A stretch of 64,000 bases of DNA from Bipolaris cookei (lineage: Eukaryota > Ascomycota > Dothideomycetes > Pleosporales > Pleosporaceae). The stretch lies in the NCBI GenBank assembly GCA_002286855.1, contig NRSV01000062.1, forward strand, positions 96,172 to 160,171, in the 5' to 3' direction. Below, piece after piece: positions 43,043-55,800 of this stretch; within the stretch, counting starts at the first letter, position 1, and every line of letters starts with the position of its first letter. The translations under genes and the position numbers were made by a program. A model generated the notes under the pieces. The model saw nothing but the letters and a program-made list of their open reading frames with translations, was not told where the DNA came from and made no database searches.

Positions 43043-44020
43043 TCAAAAATCCTCGACTGTGATTCCTGCGTGCCTGAAGTGGCCTCTGGCGCTGTCTTGC
43101 TTCCCTCCCACTATATCTATGCACCATTCCAAAGACGCATCAAAGCCTTGTTCTGGCGCCTCTTCATAGGCACACCAGTTCTTCTTGATAAACGCCTTTA
43201 GCTCGGCAAAGAACTCTTCGATCGGATTCAGGTCAGGTGAGTAAGGAGGCAAGTACATCAGCTTGACGCCAGCGTCGCAGCACATCTGCTCGAGTCGCTC
43301 CGTATGATGGAACGAGGCATTGTCCATCACGAGCACAGACTTTGGTTCTGGCCACCTACTATAATAAGGGAGCAGTTGCTCTATGTAGTCCTCAAAAACG
43401 GCGCTATCTGTCGAGCCTTGAAACACTCGCGAGAGCAAGATCCCGTCCTGAGTGTACGCCGGCAGTATCTGATATCGCCGGTCGCGGTGGAACTTGGCAA
43501 CCTGGACTGGTGCTACACCGTAGGGCGACCAGCCTGTCCGCCTGAAGCCGATACGCTTGTCGCATCCAGACTCGTCGATGAAGACAAGGTGGTACGACTG
43601 GAACTGTGTCAGGTTATATAAGTAAAAGTCTCGCAGGTCCGCGTTCTGCTCTCTCGCAATCTGCCGGGCCACCTTCTTCGACCATCCTACCACTCTCAGG
43701 GTTCTGCTGATGCTGTGTGTAGACACGAGAACGCCAAACTCGTCCCATAGGAAGAGCGCCATCTCCTCCAGGTATAGGTCTGGCTTCTCGAGCAGGCGCT
43801 CGCGCAGCGCGTCTAGCATCAGCGGCGTAATCGATCGACGTCTCCCGCCCCCGTTCGCAGGGGCCTTTGTGGAGTTAAAGTGGCGGAGGTTGGATCGTAT
43901 TGCTTTGACCGAGCGCTTGCTGCAGCCAGCCGCTGTGGCCATCTGAGCGGCTGTGAGTGTTTCGTCAAGGATCATGTCACGGATGAGGTGGTGCTGCGAA
44001 GTAGCGAGGTGTGGCGCCAT
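43043..44020 (-). CDS. Tc1/mariner-family DDE_3 transposase (impala-like)
   Basis: ATG 44020 (MAPHLATSQHH) is preferred over 44059. Two N-terminal helix-turn-helix segments (AQMATAAGCSKRSVKAI and the TLRVVGWSKKVARQ region) precede the catalytic domain. The domain has FIDESG, VLVMDNASFHH and PPYSPDLNPIEEFF, giving an intact DDE triad. About 325 aa, normal for the family. No TIRs were recognised around it, so mobility is doubtful. It sits in the spacer between the inverted NLR paralogs. Confidence 0.85.
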   Translation of the reverse strand: MAPHLATSQHHLIRDMILDETLTAAQMATAAGCSKRSVKAIRSNLRHFNSTKAPANGGGRRRSITPLMLDALRERLLEKPDLYLEEMALFLWDEFGVLVSTHSISRTLRVVGWSKKVARQIAREQNADLRDFYLYNLTQFQSYHLVFIDESGCDKRIGFRRTGWSPYGVAPVQVAKFHRDRRYQILPAYTQDGILLSRVFQGSTDSAVFEDYIEQLLPYYSRWPEPKSVLVMDNASFHHTERLEQMCCDAGVKLMYLPPYSPDLNPIEEFFAELKAFIKKNWCAYEEAPEQGFDASLEWCIDIVGGKQDSARGHFRHAGITVEDF

Positions 44021-44586
44021 GCTCTCAAAGGCCAGTTTGTGCAAGATCAGTATGTACACGCTTCACGCGATACTATGCACTGCATAGCGAAGTATCGCGC
44101 GAGCATAGGGAACGATTCTTTGGATTGTCGTCGCTGAGGTTCCAGCATGTTCTATGTATGCCCAGATGTGCTGACATGATTGGCTCACTGAAGCTGGCAG
44201 AAGTGTCTGCGCGATATCATCTGTTTTGTTCATTAAATCATAACATGCTCTAGAGATGTTACTAGCAGTGGTTATCGATGTTCGAGTATCGTATCGCGGG
44301 GCAAGTTACCTGTCGTGCGTCGCAGCTGAAAGGTAACGCCTAATGATATCGTTCAGCTGAAGCCTTGGCTCGAAGCGAGATGCGAGCCCGCGCCTCGAGC
44401 GGCCTTCTTTAGCCAAAGGCCGTAACGGCTTCATGGTAAGTGACAAGCGCCCTCTCTGACGGTTAGAAGAGAAAAGATTCAGGAAAGTCGCACAGGAAAG
44501 GACTAGGTTGGTGCGTGATTCCGCTTCTCGCACAATTCTAGCAAGTGTCTCCACTTGCTGAACGGAACTCCGTGTAGACCGCACCG

Positions 44587-47469
44587 ATGCAGTACCGTGC
44601 TAGAGACAGCACAACGTATAGCGGAAACCGAGCGGACGGCGACTCCACTAACATCTACGGCAACGTTTATGGGAACGTGAACTTTCCGGAAAGGCCTCGC
44701 GAGGCTAACGAACTATCCCCCCACCAGTGCCTGCGCGACTTGCGGGTGACGGACCCACGGGAAGACCGGGCGCGCATCGAGGGCGACAAGGACAAGCTAC
44801 TCCGAGACTGCTACGCATGGATACTGGATGACGCTAGTTTCCGACGATGGAGGACGCAGGACAAGGCGCGGCTGCTGTGGATTAAGGGCGATCCGGGCAA
44901 AGGCAAGACGATGATGATGATGGGCGTAATCGCTGAGTTATCGCAACCCAAATCATCATACGTAGTTGTGCCAAAGAAGCGTAGGCGTATCGAATATTCA
45001 GAGCCCTTGCTATCCTTCTTCTTTTGCCAGAACACAGTTTCCGCCCTGAACAACGCGGTCTCGGTGCTCCGTGGACTGATTTACATGCTCGTTGACCAGA
45101 GACGTAGCCTTCTAAGATACGTGCAGGAGAAGTATAGGGTTGCTAGCAGACAGCTATTCGATGACCATAATGCTATCTGTTCGCTGCAAAGAATCCTTTC
45201 GGACATGCTCAACGACGAATCTCTGCCGCCGACGTATCTCTTGATCGACGCACTCGATGAGTGCACGTCTGGGCTGTCTGAGCTGCTGCGCATCATCACC
45301 GACGCGAGCCTCACGCGGCGGTCGAGGGTTAAGTGGCTAGTGACAAGCCGCAACGTGCCAGAGATCGAGCGGTACCTGCAGCCAGACTCGCATGGCGTTA
45401 AGGTGAGCCTTGAGGTCAGGGCGAGTCATGTGTCAAGAGCAGTGGCGGCCTTCGTCGACTATAAGGTGCAGCGGCTTGCGGTCGTGCAGAAGTATGACCC
45501 AGGCCTACAAGCAGAGGTGCAGCAGCAGCTCCGCGACAAGGCAGAAGGCACCTTCTTGTGGGTCTCGCTGGTGTGCAAAGAGCTAGAAAGCATCCCACTC
45601 TACCGCGCACGAGAGGTGCTGCAGGCACTACCGCCAGGACTCGATTCGCTGTACGAGCGGATGATGGCGCAGATCGCAGAGCACGATGCAAAGACTGCAA
45701 AGTACTGTAGGGCCATTCTTCGGTCGATTACGCTTGCTTTCCGGCCGCTGCAGCTTAGAGAGCTCGCCGTAGCTGCAGACCTTCCTAGAGACCAGTTTGG
45801 TAACGTGGAAGTAGTCGCTGACCTTGTTAGCCGCTGTGGGTCGTTCCTAACTGTGCGTGACGGCGTTGTGTCCTTCATCCATCTATCTGCTAGAGACTTC
45901 TTTACCACAGGCAGCGGCCAGCAGGTGTTTAGTGGCCCACTAGAAGAAGAGCACAAACGAATGACCTATCGCCTGCTAGACGCAATGGACAGCACGCTGC
46001 GGAGAGACATGTGTACCTTGGAGAAGCCTGGCATGCGAATACAGGAGGCGACGGATCGCGTTCAGGGCAGCTGTCTGCCGCAGATAGCGTATGCATGCGA
46101 GTACTGGGTAGAGCATCTGCAGGCAGGCGGACATGCTTGCAGCGATATGTTAGTAGACGGGGGTAAAGTGCATTGCTTCTTCGAGAAGCACTTACTGCAC
46201 TGGCTAGAGGCAATGAGTCTGCTGCAAAAGATGCGAGAAGCTATACTAGCTCTACAGAAGCTAGAAGTAAGCCTTAATGTAGGTTATAGACTAGCACGGC
46301 AAGTGAGCTTCTACTAACTATCGCACAAGGGAGTAGAAGGTACAGCAACGTCGAAAGTTATACACGATGCGCTGTGTTTCGCGAGATGGAGTGTATATAG
46401 GATCCAAGAAGCCCCACTACAGGTGTACTACGGAGCGTTGGTGTTTGCGCCAGAGCGAAGTATTGTCCGACAACAGTTTAGGGAAGAGATGCCCAAGGGA
46501 GTGGAGGTAAAGTGTGGGCTAGATGAAGACTGGGGACCTGTGCTGCAGACGCTCGAGGGCCATACGCATAGTGTCAACAGTGTGGCCTTCTCGGCGGCAG
46601 GAGATCGATTGGCATCCGCTTCAGACGATAAGACGGTGCGAGTGTGGGATGTGAAGAAGGGGCTGCTGCTGCACACCCTTGAGGGTCATACCAACTTTGT
46701 CGAGAATGTGGCCTTCTCGGCAGCAGGAGATCGACTGGCATCGGCTTCCTGGGATAAGACGGTGCGAGTGTGGGATGCGAAGACTGGCCAGCTGCTACAC
46801 ATCCTCGAGGGCCATAGGAGCTGTGTTACCAGCGTGGCCTTCTCGGCAGTAGGAGATCGACTAGCATCCGCTTCAGACGATTGTACGGTGCGGGTGTGGG
46901 ATGTGAAGACGGGGCAGCTGCTACACATTCCCAAGAAACATACACAAGGTGTCATCAGCGTGGCCTTCTCGGCAGCAGGAGATCGACTGGCATCCGCTTC
47001 GTGGGATGAGACGGTGCAAGTGTGGAATGTAAAGACTGGTCAGCTGTTACGCACGCTCAAGGGCCACATGAACCGTGTCAATAGTGTGGCCTTCTCAGCA
47101 GCAGGAGATCGACTGGTATCCGCTTCAGATGATTGGACGGTGCGAGTGTGGGATGTGAAGAAGGGGCAGCTGCTGTACATCCTCGAGGGCTACATTGTCA
47201 ACAGCGTGGCCTTCTCGAGGGATGGAGCACACATAGAAACTGACTGCGGATCAGTACCCATACCTTCACCAGCACTCTCTAGGTTAATCTCTCAACGGCA
47301 TCCTCCTAGGAATATCTTTATCAATGACCGTTGGCTGGCAGTCGACTCAGAAGACATGCTTTGTCTTCCTCTAGACTATCTTCCTAGCTGTACTACTGTC
47401 CAAGGTAGTTTGTTTGCGTTTAGTTCCAGCTCTGGAAGAATAATGCTCCTCGACTTTTCTTCGTCTTAG
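44587..47469 (+). CDS. NACHT-WD40 NLR, paralog 2 (943 aa)
   Basis: Exons 44587-46278 and 46330-47469 join in phase over a 51-nt intron (GTAGGT, CTAAC branch, AAG). The layout is as in paralog 1: an N-terminal Gly/Asn motif (ADGDSTNIYGNVYGNVNF), NACHT with GDPGKGKTM and YLLIDALDEC, a conserved linker (ALPPGLDSLYERMMAQIAEH), then five full WD40 repeats and a partial sixth. It has two repeats fewer than paralog 1. The repeats differ mostly at the same few positions. The gene is in opposite orientation to paralog 1, 5' ends facing each other, and appears intact. Confidence 0.88.
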
Positions 47470-48773
47470 CTCCTAGCTTTTCTAATTACTCGCACTTCCC
47501 CTAGTCCACTCCAACTGCTCCTATGTGTGATCGCTTTGTGATGTTTAAAAGTAAGTAAATAGATAGTTATAGTTAACCACGTTCGCAGCATTAGACCTGT
47601 GTGCTCTGACTAAATTTTTCTAAAGAATAATATCCTCAAAGATAACTACGGAAAACATTACTTTAACCTACAGCTTTATCGTCGGTCTCGACTATCGTTT
47701 GTAGCGAGCCAAAAGCTGTCTATCCAGTCTCTAAGCGCGTCCGAACACGTTGCCCGATGTAGTAGGTGGGGCTGCCCACCCTTGTTCTCAGGTTGGTGTA
47801 CTCCGTAAATGATGTTGCAACTGCGAGCAGGGGTGAAGCTGCAATCGCTAGCGACTGTAACTAGCCAACTTGCCATTATGTAATATGTCGTAGCTTAGAA
47901 ACCTTGCAGAAATAATAACTTCAGCTGAGCCAAAGCAATAAGCCACTGCAGCGGCAACAAGGATACCCGATCTCAACAAGAAAAAAGCAATGGCTATAAA
48001 TCGCACCTCTGCATGCAACAATAGTCATGTTCGTCTCGGCATAGAGGGTATCTCCCTACATAGTGGGGGATTTCAGTTAGCAATAAACTATTTGTGAGTG
48101 CATGTAGAGCCTTAGAAGACTCCTAACCATGACTGAGCTTTGTATATCTGGATCTAGCGACCTCAAAACCTCAAACGCAAACCTTATCCACAAAAGTATT
48201 AGTAGTAGTTGTAAGCATGGTGTATAACCAGTCTGCTAGAAAGCAACGTAGAGTACATACTATGCACGCTAGATAGTTAATCAAGCTCGAAAGAGCAAGG
48301 GATGACCAGCAATCGAATTGGCAAAATATATCTGATATGTATGTAATTGTCGGAGTGAATTAAGTGAGGAAAGCGCCTGACTATACATATGCGCTGGAAA
48401 GAAACCTAAAGAAATAATTGCGCCCAGATCACTTGCTGCCATACCGCAATACCGAGACTTACCGGTACACCTCAAGTGCGAGACACTGACTCTGCTGTCC
48501 ACTCTATTTACCCTACACCACTAGTGCGAATGAAGATCCTTGTGTGGCACATACGGCTTCCAAAGTCTAGGTGGCTGTACTTCTAGTCATATACCTTCAT
48601 TTTCTACCGCATCAACTTGTTGATGTATTTCTAGAGTTATTAATTCCTGTTATCTTGCTGATCACTTTGAACCCCTTGCTTTAGTCTTACCCTATTCTCT
48701 CTAATCCACCCGATTATACACAGCGTTCATCTAGGGGAAAACGTGATTATTAGGGGCACTTCTTTAAGATATA
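47470..48773. other. Intergenic, includes right copy of the inverted flank repeat
   Basis: Holds 47691-47864 (annotated separately). The remaining part has only short open frames without ATG or motif. Confidence 0.45.
47691..47864 (-). repeat. 3'-flank repeat of the NACHT-WD40 pair, right copy
   Basis: Inverted partner of 35716-35881 (see there); it begins ACTATCGTTTGTAGCGAGCC and ends CGCTAGCGACTGTAACTAG. Confidence 0.75.
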
Positions 48774-49433
48774 ATGGAACCTACTGCTGCCCAACTTGCA
48801 AGGAGAAGAGAAAGGAATCGAAAGAGTCAGCGGAAATCGCGCCAAAGAGTGAAAGATCAGATCAATACTCTCGAACACGAGGTTCGGAATGGACTGTTTA
48901 ATCTTAGACTATCTCATTAACGGCTATAGAATAGAGAGCTTAAGTTCAACAACGTGTCGCTACAGGAGCGGCTGTTACACGCCTTAGAAGCCATAGAAGC
49001 ACTTAGAAAGGGTGCGAGTCTATAACATCACTTCGTCTTTTATGTAGAGAATGCATAGCTAACCTCTCCTATAGGTCAATTTATAATTGAGGCAGAATTA
49101 GCAGCCCCAACATATACCAAATTCCATACGCCGTCCATTCCAAGTGATTCTTTAGCACCCCATCGCCAGTCGTCAATCTCTCCTCCGTTGTTGATTCCAA
49201 ATACCGTGCAGCTATCGACAGTATCAAATCTACACTGCACTTCGCCAAGGATATCTAGCACGCCACAGATAAGTAACCCACATGGCTCATATGATACAAG
49301 TGACTGTCTATATGTAGATAGCTTCTGTAAAAGTAAAGTTAAGCCTGAAAGCAGTTGGGAGTATAGCTCTCTACATTTATCACCAGACGGTACTGAAACA
49401 GCAAGTATTCTATCTGAGGATGTAGAAAAGTAA
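48774..49433 (+). CDS. Small bZIP transcription-factor-like protein (182 aa, three exons)
   Basis: Exons 48774-48881, 48930-49011 and 49075-49433 join in phase to 183 codons. The first intron uses GTTCGG...TATAG, the second GTGCGA...TATAG, with ATTAAC and GCTAAC branch sites. Exon 1 encodes a basic region (RRRERNRKSQRKSRQRVKDQ) leading into INTLEHENRELKF and LQERLLHALEAIEAL, a heptad leucine zipper created only after splicing. The Ser/Pro-rich tail has no further domain. Likely a nuclear DNA-binding dimer. Weak donors leave room for a decayed copy, and the last exon could splice on. Confidence 0.6.
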
Positions 49434-49710
49434 GAGATAAAAGAGATTTGTGAGAAGATCAAGAATGCGAAAATTAATCACTGCAGAATCTAAGTATTTA
49501 CATAATTACAGGTCTTCGAAATCCACATGGACAATAATAAGATAGAGATCTCGTGTCTAACAACATTATCACTGTGCAAACGACCATAGCGGTCTGAGCA
49601 AAACATACTGGTTAGTGCTAGTCGGAGCCGATACTTTTGCCTACAGTAAACGCTTGCAAATTCTCGAATGTCACAAATTTAATCAATTCATGTTACAATA
49701 CGCCTATATC
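49434..49710. other. Spacer
   Basis: Convergent spacer between the bZIP and the minus-strand gene at 49711; no feature. Confidence 0.4.
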
Positions 49711-50280
49711 CTAATCTGATGAATTTCTACGTGCTCTTTTCCTAGGGAAATGGATATCGTCATTAAGACTATAGGTACCAGTACCAACCGCCCATCTAAC
49801 GAGTTTGCCTCTCATGTGCAAGGTATTATGAGTGGATTGTTCGAATGCTTCTTCGACACGAGATATCAATTCCTTTGCTTTATCATGGATAGGTTTCAGC
49901 CGTCCGATTACGTCTTCTAACTCGATCAATAGCTCTGCCACTTTGGTGTTGCTCTCCTTAGGTTTGTGCCCTATATGCTTTCTAAGTCCTATTTGATCAA
50001 TAAAGAGGATACACTTACTGGCATTAATGTAGGAGATTGCCTCTTCTATCTCGCGCGAGGTGCATTCGCTAGGCCATTCCTCACTTTTCTTGTCGCTAGA
50101 CTGCTTTTCTGCTTGTGCTGGTTCTCTTTGATCTGAAGCTGGACAAGCGGCATCATCTCTAATTAACGAACGGTTTTGATATTCCTGAAATAACTAGTCA
50201 TTAATACCCGCTAATCGTGCATTATTGGTACGTACTGGATACAATGTATCGTCTGGAATAGTTTCTTGAGAACTCATCAT
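49711..50280 (-). CDS. Unknown charged helical protein (172 aa, two exons)
   Basis: ATG 50280 (MMSSQETIPDDTLYP), a 51-nt intron at 50185-50235 (GTACGT...TTTCAG), then one open exon to 49711; the phases agree. The middle is acidic/lysine-rich. A predicted coiled coil follows (AELLIELEDVIGRLKPIHDK ... LISRVEEAFEQ), and the tail ends with a basic, possibly nuclear-localising PRKRARR. No family recognised. Confidence 0.5.
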
Positions 50281-51345
50281 TCCCTTGGGTTTTCAAGAAT
50301 GCCACGGGCTGCAAGTTGAATGAGGAGTGATGTTATTAGAAGCATCGAAAGCTCACTTATATACCAGTAGTTTTGGCTAGTCTAGCGAGGTCATCGCAGG
50401 TGGTACGTAATGGCAATTCAAGTCCTAATAAAGTTTGATAGTCCTATACAGCGTAGCGCTACTCCGGCCTAGAAAACGGAAGTCAGGGTTTAACCATTCG
50501 ATCTATACTATTGATGTGTTTGGATGTTCTAAATACATACGATTGGTCTCTATACAATGTGACTACCCTGGTACAGGATTAATTCTTTTCGCTCATGTGA
50601 GTACCAGCTAGATTAATACTAATTAGCTAGACGAACAGGGTAGGTACTACTAAAACTCTATCCTTTCAACAGCCACATGTTTTTACCGCATTGCCACATA
50701 GTAAACATCCCGAAAGTTCGGCGTAGAACATATAACAACGCCTCTGACTAGCGTATCTCTAGCCAAAATGATGTACGAATTGATGCATAGCCCCTGAATA
50801 GAGCTTTCCCTCGCAACCTTTCTTCTTCTACGATTGCACTATTCAAAGATTACTTTCGTCTGCCAATCTCCAGGCAAATGAGTGGCGCAGTCTTCTTATC
50901 CAATCACTTGTTGGCAGAATAATTCGACGCCATATCCGATTGATATAGAAAGGGAGATGACATAATAGCTGTGTAAAAGTACATGCCTAGTAAAAGTTAG
51001 ATGGCGAGATGGAGGTTAACTGAGACTAACCATAAAAATGCCTTGCCGTAGTCTGGCGGAAGTGCTTCTATCGGCAAGTGAGAAACTAGAGATGAAGATC
51101 GCGCCACAAAACTGGCTAGATGCTGCAGCAGCATTCGTAAAGATGAATGTATGCAATAATCGCATATATTCTTCGTCTCTGTGCTCAGATCCTGAGTTTT
51201 TGTGGATCTCTAATTGCTTGTGTGAGAGTGCAGAAGAGAAAAGCGATGCAGCAGCGAAACGAGTTAGCAGTGCCGACTCGTAAGCAAAAGATACTATTTT
51301 GCCTCTACTTGCAATTAGACAACTTCGGGTGTAAACCTAGTTCAC
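50281..51345. other. Intergenic
   Basis: No confident gene. A frame at 51038-51283 starts with ATG but lacks motif and splice support. Confidence 0.45.
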
Positions 51346-52022
51346 TTACGTAACAGCGGAAGCGATGTCCAGTATAGTCAAGACCGTTACCAAATGTACT
51401 GCCCATATAATCCAGGGAGGAGAGATAAAAATCTGAAGTATCCGGGCGAGCTGAAGTTCCTATTAGTCGGAGACGAGCTATCGAGGTGGGCAGACTATCT
51501 CACATTATTGCTAGCAAGAAGTTGTAGATTACACATAATGACTGCGTCAAGCCAGGAGTACATCTCTGCCGGATGGGGTTCTGTCGCGATTGCAACGAGT
51601 CCGGTTATCCCTAGGCCTATCGAAAAGATATCTAAGATGATTCTCGCAATCTTCTCCCAGCGATAGTTGTACTCAGAAATCCGGGCTTCCGTTCTGAATA
51701 GGTTGCTGGTATCGAGGTAAGTGAGCGTGCTGCTTAGTATGGGTCCGACTGAAAAACAGATAGCAAGGTTGACTAATACGAAGGGTGCCATGGTGACAAG
51801 AATTGGTGCAGTACTGAATATGAGGGGCTCACACCTTTTGTACCTGCTCTGCATCGTAAACCGATTCCGTATAGTGGAGTCCAAGCAGAGTGACACAATG
51901 AGAGAACAAGTCCAGACAGCTGCAGGCATAGTCATAGAAAGATCCACAACCTTGCAGTATTCGGCCTTGTTAGCCATGAAGATAGGGCCCGAAAGCAGTC
52001 GTGATGGCTTGCAGGTGCCCAT
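51346..52022 (-). CDS. Multi-pass membrane protein, unknown
   Basis: Exon 1 runs from ATG 52022 (in-frame upstream to 52070 without ATG) to a GTGAGA donor at 51503. A 71-nt intron with a CTAAT branch follows, then exon 2 (51432-51346) adds PPWIIWAVHLVTVLTILDIA. At least four hydrophobic segments occur: AAVWTCSLIVSLCL, PFVLVNLAICFSVGPIL, IILDIFSIGLGITGLVAIA and the one in exon 2. Joined length is about 201 aa. Probably an integral membrane protein; a missing first exon is possible. Confidence 0.5.
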
Positions 52023-52881
52023 ATCGTCAGGAGTATGATACCGTATATGCAGCTGCACAGCCTCCGTCAAGGCCTCCAGTGAATGCTATCATGTGCCTTG
52101 GAAGTCTAGTTATTCTTTCTGTATCTTCTTGACTAAAACTATCGGAACGTTTGAAATTTAGACTGACCTAAGTTCGTGACATCAGGGAAATTGGCAACTT
52201 CCCAAGAGCTAGACTGCAGATCTTCTCTAGGTACACGATCACTGTCAGCCACTACGTCTATATGCTTTAATATGACCTCATATCCTAATTAATAGGTGTT
52301 ATAGGTGTAATAGAATCTGTTTAAGCAATGGCAGAAATTGTAAAATGGGGCAGGATAGAATTTAGGGAGAATGTTCTCAAACCACTAGAGAAGATCCAGC
52401 CAACTGTACTTGGAGATATTATGTATAATGAAGATAACAGACAAGAAAGGACAGACATCTCCTGTGCAGGATGGAAATCATCCGTATTAGTTCCGAAGCG
52501 TATGAATTCAAAGGGGTTGCTAAGTAGTTACGTAAAGTGTGAGAGGTTTGGAAGGTAGGGCAGGAATATCAAAATATATTAAGTGAAATCCTTGAGACTC
52601 GTCCCAAGGTTCAGATCGAAGCTTCATACTACACATGACCACAGCTCTGCCAGGCCCAGGGATATCCGATGGGGGTCTGAGGGCTGTCCTTGGGTCTCAT
52701 GCTAGAGTCACGTGGCATGAAGCCTGAGGACAATGTAGATTCATCGAGATCCACATAGTTTATATGTCTTGTAGCTATAATTGCATTACGATATTTTTAA
52801 GTTGAACATCTCTTTCAAATAACAAATCCTGCAACTCTAACTACATGATCACATTCAGCAGTTGACAATGCGTCTAGTTGC
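52023..52881. other. Intergenic with a small open frame
   Basis: A 76-codon ATG frame (52328-52558) has no recognisable domain; it may be a chance frame. The 3' end of the NACHT-ankyrin gene follows. Confidence 0.35.
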
Positions 52882-55800
52882 CTATTCGTCAAATACATGC
52901 GAAAGAAATATCCTTGCAGCTTCATGCCGTCTTTCTGAGTCCAAGTTACTCCTAATAATCTGTGCGAGGACCGTTTCGCCATGGCTATCGGCCTGTTTTA
53001 TGACGACCTGCAGGCGGTGCGCCAAGAGACGTAAAATTCTTGGGTTGCGGTGAACAGACGCGATATCCAACAGGTTTTCACCTTCACAGTTCAGACTTAG
53101 AAGGTCCACTTCCAAGCCTGTCCCGTTCAGCAAACATTCTACCGCAGCAACATGGTTTCCCAAAATGGCTTCTCTGAGTGGTTGTGAGTTGCGCCACAAT
53201 TCAGTTCTCAGCTCTTCCATATGTTTTGCCCCATTTAACAAACGCTGGATCATAGGTAAACAGCCGGCACGGGCGGCTATGCAAAGAAGCTCATTGCCCC
53301 ACTTCCCATCGATAAGTGCACCCAGAACATCATCCACAAGATCAAAGGCTTCTGCCCAACTTTTGCGCCTGGAATCAATTTGAAACCATCTCTTGATGAC
53401 AAGTTGAAAAAATTCAAGACTGTGAAGCTGATGGCAAAGCTTACCCTCAGAGAAGAGTATTCTGAGCTTCGACAGATCACCCCATTGCAATATTTGATCG
53501 GCAGCGTTCAAAGCCGTTGAAGGAAGGTAGTTGTCTTCATCGAAGTCTGAGTTCTGGAGCATGTAGTGGAGAACTGCATCCGAGCCGTAAAGTGAAGTAA
53601 TGCTAAGAGGATCGTGTAAATGACTATCAAAATCGAATCTGGCTTTGATTGCGCAGCCAGGACGACAGTTTTGATTGATCCAGTTGTGCAGTCGCATTGA
53701 ACCCACTTGACACAATCTTTGTAGCATTTCTAAGCATAGAAATGGCTCGCTCTCAATGTCGCCAAAATGTTTGAGCCAGTTGGTGGATGCGTAAACGAAG
53801 AATTCACCGAAGCCGCGCTCAGTTGGATCATAGCATATCATGTCTTCTTCCCACTCTTCCCACGTGCAATTGACATCGTACTCGAAACATTTTCGGTCGT
53901 CGAATAGATCGACTTCTTGAGGGAGCTCCTCGATTGCAATTTGCTCTTCGGAGAATAATGGGATAGTGCCAATCTCTTGCAATAGAAGATACTTTACGCA
54001 AATGTCCAACATGAAATTTTCTAAACTCTCGTGGCGAGAGACATTGGGCTCTCCCGATATATTGGTTTCTTTGAGCTGTTGCCAATCTTGTACGATAAAT
54101 TCCTTCACGGACTGGTGAACGAGCCGGACCTGGCGCTTTCTGAGATCCGCAAAATCAACTCGGGTGATAAATGGATATATCAGACTCATCACTCTCTGGC
54201 AGTCTACAGACTGAGCGAGGACAGCAACAGTGTTGATATCATGACGGGCCCAAGCCAATGTGACAGCCCAGGTGAGCTCGTGGATGCTCAAAGGCCTGCA
54301 TGCAGCTGCAAGAAGCTTCAAAGCTAAGGCTGCGAGCTCCTGATTTTCGATATCATTTGAAGAGTTTCGTGAGAGCAGAGTTTTGTAGAGCTCTGAAAGA
54401 TGCCCCGGCAAAGACATATTCTCTAGGAAAGTTTGCATTGGTGCAAACGCGTTAATCTTGCGTACTTCGATGAGCTCAACAGTCATCTTTGTCCAAATGG
54501 CGCTTCCTTGTGCTGAACGAGACAAACTTTCGATGATGAGTTCCCTCACATTCTCTGATAGATAGGGCAACTGCTCTTGCACTGTATGCCGGACGATGAC
54601 GCTGTCTCTATAAATACTGGACTCCATAGAGATTTTAGTCGTTTGTCCGAGTTGCGCCATGATCTCCCCTTCAGGTCGTGACGACAGAAGAATTTTGAGC
54701 TGTGTGGTCTTCTTCAACAAGTTTTCCAAGACTTTCAAAAGCGTTCTTCTTGAAATTCTGTCGCATTCATCGAGACCATCGATGATAAGGAAGAGCACAC
54801 GATCGAATGTTGCCAGAACTAATTCTAGGAATTCCCCTAGTTTCTTCGTGCTTGTTGCAGGCTCGAGAATTCCAGAAGTTTGATTTTCTTTGTACCATTC
54901 GTAAAATGTTTTTTTCAAACCAGGGAGTTGTTCAAGCAGTGCAAGAATCAGTCCTGACAAGATGTTGACAGCTTGTCCAGTTTCGTCGTCTCGGCAATAA
55001 TAGTAGCACACTTTCGGCCTGGGTATCTGACATCCGTTCTTTTGGTTTAGCTCATCCACAATGAATGTCATGGCAACTGTTTTCCCATAACCCATTTCAC
55101 CAAGAAGTACTAGTTGTTGAGAGTTAGAAGCTTCATACCACTCGGTAAAATCGGGATGCACGAGTAGGAATTTGCAAGCCTCGTTGCTTCGGAGCTCTCT
55201 CAAACGTTCGTGGTATCGAACCTGTTGCTTCAATTTGCTGCTGTCCAACCACCTTGCAACTAGGTTTGTATTAGTGTGCATTCATTGCGCGTATATCAAT
55301 ACTAACATACTCTCACGATCATAAAGCATAGACTTGATATCCTCAACAATCTCCCACGTTGACTTCTCAATAAGTTTTCGGAGGACTTCGGTACGTCCCA
55401 AAAAATCTTGGATGATGTTCGGTAGGCGATCAGTCTCTAATACCATCTTTATGGCTAGCTTCCTTCCTCTTTGCATCAGTATATCATATGCAGCCCTATA
55501 AAACTCTAGGAGTTTTTGGTACACATTGACAAGCGCCTATGTAGCATTAGAAAGGCATCGAAGATCTCGAGGATAGTTACCTTATGAATGTCTTTTTTAT
55601 TTACTTTCTGTCCAAGCGTGTCGCAGTCATCAATATAAGAGATTTGGTCTAGCATCTCACCAATTTGCCTTGCAAACTCCAAATCTGCCGTTGCTAAGCT
55701 TATTGCAATCTATGTTCGGTCAAGTTGATTACAACTGTTCTTGTGCGCGCCGAGGTCCAATGGCATACTTACTGCTGTCACACTCCTAACGACACCAATG

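Noticed and set aside
48281..48502. 73-codon minus frame
   Set aside because: Starts with GTG rather than ATG and has no motif or splice signals.
51038..51283. 81-codon ATG frame
   Set aside because: No recognisable domain or homology clue; kept out as likely chance.
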